From positions 12,512,468-12,576,467 of the forward strand of contig OZ036005.1 of the NCBI GenBank assembly GCA_964035015.1: a stretch of 64,000 nt of DNA, in the 5' to 3' direction. The notes beneath the pieces were generated by a model that had not been told where the DNA came from, ran no database searches, and saw only the letters and a program-made list of their open reading frames with translations. Positions 1 through 11,494 of the stretch are shown piece after piece (positions within the stretch are counted from its first letter, which is position 1; each line of letters starts with the position of its first letter). The translations under genes were made by a program, and so were the position numbers. The DNA is from Corallium rubrum (taxonomy: Eukaryota > Cnidaria > Anthozoa > Scleralcyonacea > Coralliidae).

Positions 1-1298
1 TTGTGAATTGATTCATAAGTTGTCAAAGGTAAGACGTTCAGTAAATATAACTCATACTTGACTTCTCTGCTCCCTGTGCCTTCTCTGATAAATCATTATG
101 CACATGTGACGTCAAGTTGTTTAATTTACATTTCAAACAAACTGAAATATCTCAACAACGAAGCAAGGAAACGAAAAACTGCAAAAGATGTTACTCTATC
201 ATTTTAAGTGTTCTTTCAAATAAGACAAACTTAATTTTCGTTTCATGTGCACTTTAAGTCGGTCAATGTAATTATAAGGACCACCCACCCCCTCTATGTA
301 GCAGGCCACTGACCCCACAGTTTGTGAGTACGACTGACCTAGCAATGTTTAGCCTGCGAGCCGGCTCTTGGGAGCGGGAGGTGAAATAGAGCCTGCACGC
401 ATAGCTATCAAATTTGAATGCCGCCCCTTCTAACGGGTTGTCAAAAGTGACCAATCACAAACCAGACACGCAATGTAAACAAAGAAACGGTTTTACTTCC
501 TCGCCAGACGAATACGCTAATGAAATCTTATTTTGGAACAGTGGTTCGCACATTTTGGACAGTATAACAGGTTTCATAAAACGCAGATTCTTGAACTCCA
601 CATCAAATGAAAGCTCATTCAACATATAACAGCATACGTGCACAATATATTTCAACGATGTGTAGTTCTGAAATTAGTAAGTCATCTTGTTCCACAAATG
701 ACAAGATAATGATATGCCGCCGTATAGCCGCCGTGCCACTTCGGTACGCCCTGTCTGACTTTTTCCTATCTTTATTTTCACACATCGAGCGGAAGAACTG
801 AAAAGAAGGAGCCGGAGTCTTTCAGACTTCAACTTTGCCTGGCCATAGGAACTTCAGTCATATAAATAATAATTAAGTTGGAATACAAAAAATATTGTGG
901 TACCCGCAAGCTTTATAACAACAAATCAGTTTATAGGCATGCAAGATTTAATAATGCTATCGGTTTGCTACAAAAAGCTGTGTGTATTGCAGGCGAATAT
1001 GGTGTTTCGAACCTGATCGTTAGTTTTATAGAAATAATATTTTCTCAATCGTAGGAAGTTGTCCTTTGATACCAAATTCTCAATTAATTGACTTATCCAT
1101 GAGACGACGATGTGCTTTCACACTAATGATGAAGGACTCCCCTCGAAACGTCAGTATTTCGTTTCAAAATGATTCGGGTCTATTGATCTGGGTCTATCCT
1201 AATAATATGATTACAGTTCGTACAACCCTAGCTTGATAAATAGTAAAAGATATTAAAAATATTTACCTGATGGATGTATCTTTCAGACACAAATGCAC
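1..1298. other. Left flank without a recognisable gene
   Basis: Short open frames occur but none shows a domain, a repeat pattern or splice logic. A short repeat around 343-405 (with the core GCCTGCGAGCCGGCTCT) recurs in inverted orientation around 11371-11440, on the other side of the 10-kb transposon, so that family is present on both sides of the insertion. A motif around 1128-1155 (a 'gaagg...cgaaacgtcag' string) resembles one near 45570-45600. Confidence 0.6.
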
Positions 1299-1343
1299 TT
1301 AAAGGAGCAGTGTCATCCACTGCGCATCTCTTATGCGCACAGT

Positions 1344-1380
1344 AAACTTGAAAAACTACAGCCTGTAGTTTTTCAAGTTT
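1344..1380. repeat. Perfect 18-bp hairpin in the transposase leader
   Basis: The arm at 1344-1361 is the exact reverse complement of 1363-1380, with one base between them. It lies 12 bases upstream of the proposed start codon at 1392. It could form a very stable RNA hairpin or a subterminal transposase-binding palindrome; neither role is shown by the sequence. Confidence 0.75.
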
Positions 1381-1391
1381 ATCAAACAAAG

Positions 1392-4300
1392 ATGGCGGCA
1401 ATTCAAGGCGATACGCACGGTGGCAGGCGTGATAACTCTGGCCGAAAAAGGAAACATGAACCTTCCAGCTCAGCACAAAGGACGTGGAATAGTCGACATA
1501 AGCGTGTTTATTTGTCATTGACAATATTTGAGTCGTGGAAGGAGGCAAAAGTCGTTGCTGGATATGGAAATTCTAGCGATAATGACTTCGCAGCACACTT
1601 GCTCTCTCTGGAGTATCGTAGAAGGTATGTATTGTTGAAAGTTATACTTTTCGTGTTTCATTCTATTATTTAGCTGCACTTTACTACAAATTTTACGATG
1701 TTTATTTAAGAGCTGAACTAAGAAATAACCGGGTTGAAAATTATGAAATACAGCCAGAAGACTCCGAAAATGCGCACGGGGAAGGAGCAGTTATGGAAGG
1801 CAAGAAATTTGCATGTATTTAACATTTTAGACACGTGTCGAAGACTATATCATACAATGAATAAATTACAATATATTTTTGCTTAGATGTGCAAACCTCT
1901 ACACCATTGAGAGCTAGAGTTACCCTACCTGAAGTGACAGAATCTCCGATAATAGATTTTGAATGTGTGTCAGAAAACAGCGACATTTTAGTAGATCCTG
2001 GCATAGAGTCTGATATACCCCATGAAGAAAGGTATGTTGCGGTTACGAATGTAAACACAGTCACTGTCTATGTATTCAAAGTGTAATTGTGTAAATTATT
2101 TTATGCTTCTTTAATAATTCTCGAACAATTTGTGAATCTGACAGCTACATGTATATGAGATTGGACACTTCTTTGTTCACCGATGATGAGGGAAACAGCA
2201 GTGATGATCTAGGTAGTCTTGCTGAACAGGAAAACAGGTATTGAATATAGAAAATCCTGTTACTTTGCCATATTATATTGATGGTTAATAGTTAATTTTA
2301 TGGAACTTTATTGAGCCTATGTCAATGCAGTTTACTACTTAAAAACATTTTGGTAGTGCATGTTGCTTTTAATAATTGATCACTGTATACAATTTACCTA
2401 TTTTCCAGTCAGCATGACATATCACAGGCCCTGGAGGAGTTGAATGAAGATAAAGAGCTTGAAGGAAACAGCTCAGATGATGATATGTAAGTTTGATGAA
2501 AAAAATGAAGTAGATTAATAAATTGACCAATAGACGGCCGACCAAGTTCCGAAGATGTTATCGTTGATGGCATTTTTTGTTACAAGCTGCCAACAATGCT
2601 AAATAGCCTTCAATAGTGTTTACCTTGAATGTGAGGGTTGTTGGCACCTGTGATTCTGAGTTTTAATGCTCATATTTTTGAGTTTTCTACAGCCACTTTG
2701 CGCACATCGACTCCATTGCGAAATCGAACATCGGTTCCTCCTTCGCTGTTGCCATGCAGCAGTTGCTAAATGCTGATTGGCTAACTTGAGAGTGCTAACC
2801 AATCAAGACGCGTAAAATGCTGTAACCTTGACTGCCCTTTGACAGTCTTAGCAACGGCAAAAGAACACAGAAATGAACATGGCGCTGAGTCACGAAGAGA
2901 TATAGTAGCTTTTTATCGCAGTAATACACAATGGAAAACACTAAAATAAGGTAAGTTAAGTAGATACATAACGTAAGAAGGACGCGATTAATGTTGTTTA
3001 TTGTTTTTTGACAACACGACTGAATGTTGAGTGCAATTATTATAACTTCGATAATGTTCGATTGTTTACGAGTCACGAGTAGAAGATTTGAAGCCTGAAG
3101 TCGCTAGACTTTCTTCCCATAGGCTAGGTACTTTATCAAAGCCTGGCTGTTGATCGTGTGTAGTCGGTTCAAACTATATTGTTTAGAAAACAACAATAAT
3201 TCGCAACGAAGTCGCCACAGCCTGTCATGTTGAACAGTCTCATGCTTTTATACACCTGAAAGGTTATTTATGATGGAATGCTCGCTCTAATACTATCATA
3301 CAAAGGTAAATTAGTAGAGCAGATATAAAGTTATTTATGTTGAAAATGCTGTGTAAGTGTCGTTTGAAGATTGCTCTTCCGAGGCTTGTCTTGTTCCATA
3401 TAAAATGGCACAATGTTTTAATATGTCCAGTTTATATCCAGCTTTGTAGCAGTACGGGCGTATGTTCTTTCTGCACGACCTGTTGCTCCGATGTAGACCA
3501 AATTCACAAGGAACGACGGTGGCGCTGACAAATTGATTTTTTCTGTTCGCTTCTTTTCAGTCTTGGTTTGGTAGTCTTTGTTTAGTACTCCAGTCTTTAT
3601 TTATTATGGCTGACTTTGATGTTAGGTGAAGCTGGGCCAATATAATGATAGAGTTCTGAGAGGTTTTGAGTCAACATTTCTTGCTAACCATTTCTTGTTA
3701 GTTCTTGATAGAGATATTTAAGTTCTGTATTAACATGATGGTGCTCCAAGTTGGCAGTTCAGTTAAGTTCCCAATTTTCCAGATCACAGTTCTGTGTTGG
3801 TCATACAGGAGGTTTTCTTTTTTCAGAGACCATCCACTGTGTGCGATGCTTGATGTATATAATAATGTTGTGTTTTATTTTCAATGGTGAATTGGATTGA
3901 AATATATTGTCTGTTGAGGTTTGTAAGAAGTTTCCAGTTTTTTTAGACCACGTATTGAATGTAATGTACATATAATATGTAAACAAAACTATTCCACAGA
4001 AGTACCAACCTATAAATGACACTTGAACAGCACTTTTAACATAAATAACTGTATATCTGCTGTGCCAATTATTAGTTAATACCATAACATTAAATTACTT
4101 TTAGACATTCAATCAACAGTCATGCCTTGATAACTATCCTAGTCTACAGGATGAAAGCCCAGTGACAAAATTGCCATGAAAACGTTGAAATCTTTATTTA
4201 CATATCATTTAAGTGAGCATGCTGCTTACAATAATTGCACATGCAAGTACAAGTAATGCATGCTCAGTATAAGCCATGGTATTGGATGATCAATTGTACA

Positions 4301-7300
4301 TGAATTATCTAAAATTTATTTGACTTAATGTCATTTAACATTTGTCTTTCCAGTGCTACTTCGAGAACTCTGCTTCGTCCTTCCTCCGTGGCGCTACTCA
4401 GATCGCTGGGTTCTCCAGCTTGGCAAAACAGACAAACATCATCAGATAACTCAGTGACAGTGTCTGCTTCTTCCTTTCTCCTTTTCAACACAGTTACTGG
4501 ACTGATTGGAGCTATTTCGGTCTTCCTTTCTGACCTCGATTGTCGAATCCATTACTGTTTGAGTTTTTGCTGCATAGTGTGAAAGAACAGTTCGAGAAAC
4601 GAACCCCTGTTTGGGTCGTTTGGAAGAACTCTCTACATGACTAAGCTGAAAACTGTGTTCAGTAGAGCAGTAAAATAGCTTTTGTTTACTTATATGTAAA
4701 TACCTATAAAACACGCAGTGAAAGCTGTGAATATAAATCAAATCAAATCACACAGAGTCATATGTCACGACGGGACACGAACGTAGTTACATTATACAAC
4801 AACTAACACGTTAAAAGATTGTATTAAATAAGTAGAAGAAAGATTTTACAAACTTTCCCGTGTGAATAGTCTTCTCTTTTAAAGTTAAACTTCGGATTTT
4901 GCTTTGTATTTCTTTTCGACAGATTGACTGAACACATGTTTTAATGCGGCTCTTTGTTGTATCCAAGGGGCGTTTCTTTATGCACTTGACACGCGAGCGT
5001 TCATTGGTTGTTTGTTTATCGTTAGCCAATCACGGTTAAGTATCCGCTGCATAGCAACCTCAAGAGAAAGCCTAGCGTGAATGTTTGACAATATTCGAAG
5101 CGCTTGCGATGGCTACGGAAAAACGTTAAATTTAACCTTCAAAGCCGAAACCCAAGGTGCCAACAACCCTAGCGTGTTTGATAAATGTCTATACAATGTA
5201 TCTATGTTTGTTGTTTGTTTGTAACAAAGAATGCCATCAAAGATTTTTTAGAGCGCTTTTTGCGATTGTGGCCGGCCGTCTACAAGTAGACCGCTGTAAA
5301 TAGAGAAATTTTAATCTGTAATTCAAATCTACATGTTACAGAGACCAATGATTGTATACTGTTTTGTTTTATAGTTCTCTAGACTCCACTATTCACCAAA
5401 CTGGTTCCGACCCAGATGATGATGAATTAGAAGATGATGTAGAGTAAGTACTGTTGCTGTACATGGGTTGCTTCTAAAAGGATCTCAAATAGAACATTAA
5501 CCCATTTATATGCTAGACTCTCCCCTTGATGAGTAAAATTGTCTGGCGTTGGACAGAGTAAGAGAATATAGTCGGATGCATTGGGGCGCATTGCCAGTCA
5601 ATGGGTTAACAAGAGGAATTGGCAGATAGGTTTGTTAACCCATTAAGCTGCAACTCCTGCAAGACTCCCCCCTTGACAAGTAAAATTGTCTGGTGTTGGA
5701 CAGAGTAAAAGAGTATAGTCAGACGCATTGGGGCACATTGCTGGTCAATGGGTTAAGACATTATTTATATTATATATAATTAGGATAAGTTGATTTCATT
5801 TTTTGCAGACATAATTTTGCATTTTTATTTTGGTATAGCTTACTAGATTGTGATGGTGTAAATACCATTGAAGATGAGAACCTGATTCAAGAGTCACATG
5901 ATCACAGCATTGCCTACGGACCACACAAGAAACTAAGCAGAGGTGATGATATGTATGACATTAGAGAAGAGTTTGGAATGGTAAAAGAAAGAAAGGTTAT
6001 CTGCTCAATTGAGTTGTTGCTGGAAGTTTTCCGAGCTCGCTGTCAAACACCTGGATGCACAGCCATTCCTGTAGTCCATCATCATGCAATTAGTACAACT
6101 GTGGTTATCACTTCCTTATGCTCATCTGGCCATGAATACAAGTTCTGTTCATCTCACGAGGTTAATGGAATCTATGCCAACAACCTACAAGCAGCTGCAT
6201 CATTAATGTTGTCAGGCAACAATTTTGCTAAAATCAAGAGAATGGCCAATTTCTTTGGACTTCATTTCTTGTCAAAGTCAACTTACTATAGATTGCAGCG
6301 ATTGTATTTAATCCCTGAAATTGATGATTGGTGGTGTTGGATGAGAAAGGAACTGCTTAAAGAATTTGAAGGGCAGGACATTATTCTTGGTGGTGATGGG
6401 CAGTGCGATTCTCCTGGTTTCAATGCAAAAAATCTCTGCTACTTCTTGGTGGAAGTTAATACGGGGTATATAATTGATATTGAAATTTTGGACAAAAGGC
6501 ATGTTGGACTTATCTCCACCAATATGGAGAAAGAAGCGATCAGAAGAGGGCTGGAAAAGGTGACGAAAGAATTGAAAGTTGTGGAATTGGTCACAGATGC
6601 ATCAACATCGGTAAAAGCATTGATGGGTAAGTACCTACTAAGTAAATGTTGTATTAACCCATTAAAGCGCAAGACTCTTCCCTTGACGAGTAAACCTGTC
6701 TGGTGTTAGACAGAGTAAAAAACAAAAGTAGGGCGCATTGCAGCTTAATGGGTTAAGTAACAAGGAATGGACATACAGTACCCAGCAAGGGCGGGGGTTG
6801 TAATAAAAGGTGAAAGTTGCATTTTGGTCACTAGAAAGTGGCTGAAAACTCTTACTGACTCTATATTTACAAAGTTTTCAATTGTTTACATATGGTGCAA
6901 TAGAAAGTGACATTAAAAGTTAAGCTTGCAATAACAAGAATTATTTAATCAATTATAGAAGCTGAATTTCCAGACATTGTGCACAGCCTTGATGTCTGGC
7001 ACAAATCTAAGAGTATAAACAAGTGTCTTGCAAAGGTATGCTATTTACAGAATGATTTTATTTTTATAAGTAATAACGTGGCATTCAGGTCGATTAGTGA
7101 TTAAATGTACCTGAAAGCTGAGGAAGGTTTAGTAAAAGTTCCGAGGGACTTTTACTAAACCTTCCGAGGCTTGAGGGACAATTCATCACTAATTGACCGT
7201 AATGCCATGCTATCACTATTATTACCGAGGAAATGGGAAATACCAGGACGACCTGAAAGATAAAGCATATACTGTATACAAATTCTCGATGTTTTGAGCC

Positions 7301-9165
7301 CTTCTCTATTCAGTCTGGAAATAATAGGTGAGTAATAAATAGTTAAGACTTAAGTGTTTGATCAAGATAAACTTAGATGTTTGGTAATAGATAAACTTAA
7401 GTGTTTGGTCAAGGTTTGGTGGTTTTTGACTCATACATGAAGAAAGCAAAGTTTTTTGCATAAACATGAGGTATGATTAGTTACTACTAATCACACCATG
7501 GTATGATTAGTTTCTAATCGTACCTCATGTTTTAGTAATGAGGTAAATTAGTCATTAATCGCACATCGCAAGACAAAGGATTTTGAGGTAGCTATGATAC
7601 TACAGAAAAAATGTTGATAAATGTTGCAAATTTTTTTATCATGCTAGTTGGGAAAACCAAAAGCAATGCATAAAGTGAAAGATTGGTCAACCCATATTGT
7701 GAGGCACTTTTGGCACTGCTCCAATGTGTGTAGAAAAGATGCAACATCTGACATTGAGGCATTAAAAGTAATGAAGGTACAGAATTTCTTATTTTTTTGT
7801 AACATGACATGTACTGCATTATTACTGAGTCATGAGTTAGAGTTTGGTCAAAAATTACTATACACATTAAATTGTGATGTTGCTACTCTGAGTATGTCCA
7901 ACCGGGCAAGCTAACAAATTAGCTTGACCACGGTGGGAACCGAACCCGCAACCTTTGGTTGTCTAGACCAATGCTCTACCACTATCATCATTAAGCTTAT
8001 GAAGCAGCACCACCATCATTAAGCTTATGAACTTTAGAGATATACAGATATCGAAGGAACTAGATTGAGTTCTGAAATATCATACACTCGAACCAGCTTG
8101 ACCTTGTAGCTCAGTTGGTAGAGCATTGGACTAGACAACCAAAGGTCGCGGGTTCGATTCCCACAGCTAATTTTTCAGCTTGCCCAGATGGACATACTCA
8201 GAGTAGCAACATCACAGTTTCACTTCACCTGAGTACATATGCACCACCATCATTAATACTATACACATATTCTGCCCTGTCACTGGTGTACAAATGACAA
8301 ATGTTCTGCCCGATAATTATTTAGGATAAGTGGCTGGGCTTATTGCATCATGTATGCAATGAGCATGAGTGGTTGGGAGGAAAGTGTGATCATGACATTG
8401 ATGACCATGATGAAAGCTTGCCTTGGTTCGATCGAAGGGACAAGGATTTCCAAGAGCTGCAGAAAATAATATTGAACCCAGAATTACTTAAAAGCTTTCG
8501 ATATTATACAAGGTTCAGGTAAGTTATGGTAACCCATGAATGACCGTCAGTTGCACTTACAGCTAGTCTTGCCAATTAATTTTGGGTAATTGTGACTAGG
8601 AAACTGTGCTTATTCTATTTTTCTCCTTTTATTATATGCAGACACACTGGTATGATTGAATGTGCGAATAGTCTAAGTTTGGTTTACACACCAAAAAGAA
8701 TGCCTCTATGGTAGGTATTCTATTGCAGTGCTACACACTTCTGCAATTGTGACACTGTAACAGACCCTTTATTTCCACATTTTTCAACAATTTACATTGT
8801 GTTTTGATTTTAGCTATAAGGTGTACAAATCCAGGAAACAACTCACATCCATTGATTGGAATTATCACATCAACCTTCCAACAGCAAAAGGAAAGACATC
8901 TGGTCAGGACCTGGTCTCAAGAAAGTACAACCCAAGGACCAGACAATGGGATGTAAAGGTGATGAAGGTTGACAAGGGATATGAATACATACCAATCCTG
9001 ATTGCAAAGATTTTGAAGAGGAGAATGGAGGATGTAGACTGTGTTACACGAAATGTCTCTCTCAATGAAAGTGACCCAGCTATAATTGCCCCAACCATTG
9101 CACACATTGCACCACCCCCTCTGAATGAGATTATAAAAAGAAGGAGCAGGTTTTTAAAGGAATAA
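1392..9165 (+). CDS. DDE-type (RNase H-like) transposase, Kolobok-like, 12 exons
   Basis: Proposed exons: 1392-1624, 1711-1799, 1887-2031, 2145-2237, 2409-2486, 5375-5443, 5839-6626, 6959-7035, 7648-7776, 8325-8518, 8642-8710 and 8814-9165. Together they give 2316 nt, an uninterrupted 771-residue protein, and the phases agree at every junction. All introns are GT-AG except intron 2, which starts GC. The N-terminus is basic and the following ~200 residues are acidic and Ser/Asp-rich. A Cys/His cluster (CQTPGC, then CSSGHEYKFC, about residues 304-340) may bind zinc. The catalytic core shows GGDGQCDSPG (D422), LVTDAS (D489) and HSLDVWHKSK (D510, H513), a pattern I associate with Kolobok-type transposases; the assignment of the catalytic acids is inferred. 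The protein would act in the nucleus on the element's own ends. The start was chosen as the first in-frame ATG after the hairpin; an upstream ATG at 1293 lies outside the element. Confidence 0.8.
2531..5282. mobile_element. Nested 2.75-kb DNA element in transposase intron 5 (CAA duplication)
   Basis: The left end TAGACGGCCG (2531-2540) is matched by CGGCCGTCTA ending at 5282. Subterminal inverted matches also occur, for example GATGGCATTxTTTGTTACAA near 2567-2586 against its complement near 5219-5240, and a GTTGTTGGCACC block near 2638 against 5155-5168. Both ends are flanked by CAA, a 3-bp target duplication. No intact transposase is visible. A short open segment on the minus strand (4309-4491) contains a CLFCQ motif typical of the start of some cnidarian repeat proteins, but it is too short to assign. 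Superfamily unknown; a 3-bp duplication fits PIF/Harbinger or CMC-type elements. Confidence 0.7.
7077..7212. repeat. Foldback (MITE-like) sequence in transposase intron 8
   Basis: The two halves are imperfect inverted copies. They contain GTGGCATTCAGGTC on the left with its counterpart near 7195-7212, and a central near-perfect stem (AGGAAGGTTTAGTAAAAGT against ACTTTTACTAAACCTTCC). A second, smaller palindromic stretch built on ATGATTAGT / ACTAATC words follows at about 7467-7540. No coding content. Confidence 0.6.
7868..7982 (-). mobile_element. tRNA-derived SINE, minus orientation
   Basis: The reverse complement reads as a tRNA-like head, with an A-box-like GTGGTAGAGCATTGG and a B-box GGTTCGGTTCC, followed by a short body ending in GAGTAGCAACATCACA. 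It lies in intron 9 of the transposase and forms an inverted pair with the copy at 8102-8218. Confidence 0.75.
8102..8218 (+). mobile_element. tRNA-derived SINE, plus orientation
   Basis: The head contains TAGCTCAGTTGGTAGAGC (A box) and GGTTCGATTCC (B box). The body matches the inverted copy at 7868-7982, including CATACTCAGAGTAGCAACAT. The spacing between the two boxes and the short tail fit a tRNA-derived SINE rather than a functional tRNA gene, since no well-paired acceptor stem is evident. Confidence 0.78.
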
Positions 9166-9206
9166 CTTGAAAAGGACATAATTTAAATGAGTTTTAACTT
9201 ACTGTA

Positions 9207-9771
9207 ATGCATGAGTCAATATTAACCCCCACTCCCCCCACCCCGGGGAAAGGTGGGGATTTGTTTTTGCCACCACCCAAATACACACCAAAGTCCCCAT
9301 ACCTGGGGAATGATTTCGAAAACAAAACTCAACAAATAGGCCTCTACCTGGGGCCGTCAACCTGATTATAAAAGCAGATAACATAATGTCCTTTAAATAA
9401 ACATACAGAGTACAGACAACTGTACAACACACTATCTACACAAAATTTGAGATATTGTACCATATATAAATAGATATGTAAAAGACACTTTATACTTGAG
9501 AAAATAGAATTTCAAACTGCCAAATGGCCAAAGCAATCCAAAAGGATGAAAATATCTGATGCTTGCTTGTGGCTTCTTTTAAGCTTTGTGTCTGCAGTCT
9601 TTATGGTCAGCAGCCTTACACTATACAAAGCCCCTACCCCCAGGGATCCCCAACGATCAAACTCCTCCAGAGCCTCGGGAACACATTCCCATCAAATCCC
9701 CTGCTATTCCCCCTGCTGTCCCCACCTTTCCCCGGGGTGGGGTGGGTGGGAGTTAATATTGACTCATGCAT
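9207..9771. mobile_element. MITE-like element between the two transposon genes
   Basis: The left end ATGCATGAGTCAATATTAAC and the right end (...AATATTGACTCATGCAT) are inverted repeats that continue into C-rich/G-rich arms (CCCCGGGGAAAGGTGGGG type). The interior has no supported gene. It lies in the gap between the 3' ends of the convergent transposase and P2X7-like genes, so it interrupts neither. Confidence 0.7.
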
Positions 9772-9833
9772 AAAGTGTGATGTAAATAAGGAATACACTT
9801 TTATAATATTTCCAATAATAAAATTACTTAATG

Positions 9834-11158
9834 TTACCTGTATCCCATGTATACTCCAGTGACTGAAGGATAACGTTTTCTGATTTCCAAAACAACACAA
9901 GATGGGCATACTCGCCTATTGCCTTTACCCAAATGCCCATGACGAGCCAGTATAAATTGTCTGTAGGCAGCCTTCCTAAAGGCCCTCGTACTATTATCCT
10001 CTCTGTCATTCCGGATGTCACTGGTACTGCGAATGCACAGTTCTAAAACATCTGGATCGAGACAGATTTTAGCAAACCGAGATGAATTAGTTATGCAAGT
10101 CTTTTGTTTGCAGCATTTATTTTCAATTTCTTGCGGCATTGGCTGGCATTTGCCACATTTGCACCATTCTGGCAACGTTTCACGTGGAGGGACTTGTGTT
10201 GTGTTGACATTTGATTGTGACTCGGTTGCACCACACTGAGCTGTCTGTAATGTCTCAATCTCTGAGGACTCTCCAAACTCGTGCATGTTCTCTTCATCAT
10301 CATCGTCATCTAGATCATCTTGCATAATCAACAGTGTGTCTATATAATCCATGCTTCCTATACCCCTACGTAGACTTCTGATGGCAAGCTTTTTTACCAT
10401 TTTTTCATCAAGTGTCTCGATGAAATTCTAAAAAGATACTCATTGTCAATGACTGTGATGTACAGTACACAAGTGTTTCATATAGGGTACACAAATTAAT
10501 ATCCGGCCGGTCTTGCTATTTTATATTTTTGCAAAGTTGTAATGTGTATAAATATATAAATCCAGAAATAGAACATAAATGTTTATATAGAGTATTTGGG
10601 TATGTAGGCAACATGCATTTACCAATCGTTTTGCAGACCAAAAAATCTGAAAAATATTTGTCCGCGGCATAAGCGTCACTACTGTACCTTAACATCTTTA
10701 TGTTCTTTTTCCCGTTGTTTTTCCTCCGACTCTCGAGGCTCGTGTGACAGACGAAAACCTTGGTTGTTTTTGCCACGTTTTCTGCTAGGCAGATTTCCAT
10801 CGCGGCTTTCGCGTTGTCTTTCTTCGTTCTCCACGATTCCCTACAACGAAACAATATAGCATCGGTTATCTAAACACAATTGAATCAGTATTCAGATAAA
10901 TGTTGAATACTTATACAGAATATGAATAAAACGCACCTTATTTTGACATGGTTTATCACGAGTACCGCACCGACAGTCGGCAGAACACTCTATATTTTTG
11001 CCTTTACAAGGGCAACCTCGCTTCCCATTTTCTTTTCTTTTCATGCTGCACGAACTTTTACACCCGCACTTGACGACCTAATGCAAAGTTATGATATCTG
11101 AAACATGATACATGATACATGCAAATATATGCAAATTTTGACTCACTGTGGAAGACAT
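9834..11158 (-). CDS. P2X7-receptor cytoplasmic-domain-like zinc-binding protein, 4 exons
   Basis: Proposed exons on the minus strand: 11158-11147, 11077-10937, 10840-10688 and 10427-9834. All junctions are phase 0 with GT-AG introns, giving an open frame of 299 residues. Exon 2 is a cysteine-rich segment (KCGCKSSC ... CPCKGKNIEC ... CRCG) resembling CXC/tesmin-type motifs. Exon 3 is charged, rich in Arg/Glu/Lys. Exon 4 has an acidic stretch and then the hallmark region EWCKCGKCQPMP, KCCKQKTCIT, DVLELCIR, STRAFRKAAYRQFI and RRVCPSCVV. This is the Cys-rich zinc-coordinating ('ballast') domain known from the C-terminus of vertebrate P2X7 and from many invertebrate proteins that lack the channel. 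No membrane segment is present, so it is not an ion channel. Its position inside the transposon, reading inward from the right end, suggests a transposon-encoded accessory protein. Its role is unknown. Confidence 0.82.
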
Positions 11159-11494
11159 TGTCGCTTCGTTCGCACTCCTAAACAATGGCGTACTATAGAA
11201 TCCGACAGATTTACGACAGTTTCCGATGAATTTTTGTTATGCGCAGAAAGAGTGCGCAAACGATGACACTGCTCCTTTAATATTAATTACAAATTACGTC
11301 AACAATCAGCATCTCGTCCAATCAGTAAGCTGCGTCCCAATTTGGAACGCTACTACTCAAAAAACAATACTACGCGTGCAGGCTCTCCTTCTCCTCCTCT
11401 CCCCAATCCCCCAAAGGAGAGCCGGCTCGCAGGCTAAGCAATGTTCTATGGATATCATCCTATCATCACTAGAAATATCAGTATAACATGATCT

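Larger units (their letters stand above)
1299..11280 (+). mobile_element. Complete ~10-kb Kolobok-like DNA transposon (TTAA target duplication)
   Basis: The ends are TTAA (1299-1302) followed by AGGAGCAGTGTCATC (1303-1317), and the exact reverse complement GATGACACTGCTCCT (11262-11276) followed by TTAA (11277-11280). Beyond the perfect 15 bp the inverted repeats continue imperfectly, including TGCGCA blocks on both sides. The interior holds two convergent spliced genes, a DDE-type transposase (+) and a P2X7-like zinc-binding protein (-). It also contains several younger nested insertions in introns and between the genes. TTAA duplications are known for the Kolobok and piggyBac superfamilies. 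The transposase is not piggyBac-like, so Kolobok is inferred. Intact ends, intact duplications and two open genes suggest a relatively young copy. Confidence 0.85.

Noticed and set aside
9834-11158. P2X7 ion-channel gene
   Set aside because: Only the cytoplasmic zinc-binding domain is present; there are no transmembrane helices and no extracellular ATP-binding domain.
1299-11280. piggyBac element (because of TTAA)
   Set aside because: The transposase lacks piggyBac motifs and the catalytic region (GDGQCDSPG ... TDAS ... DVWH) fits Kolobok-type transposases better.
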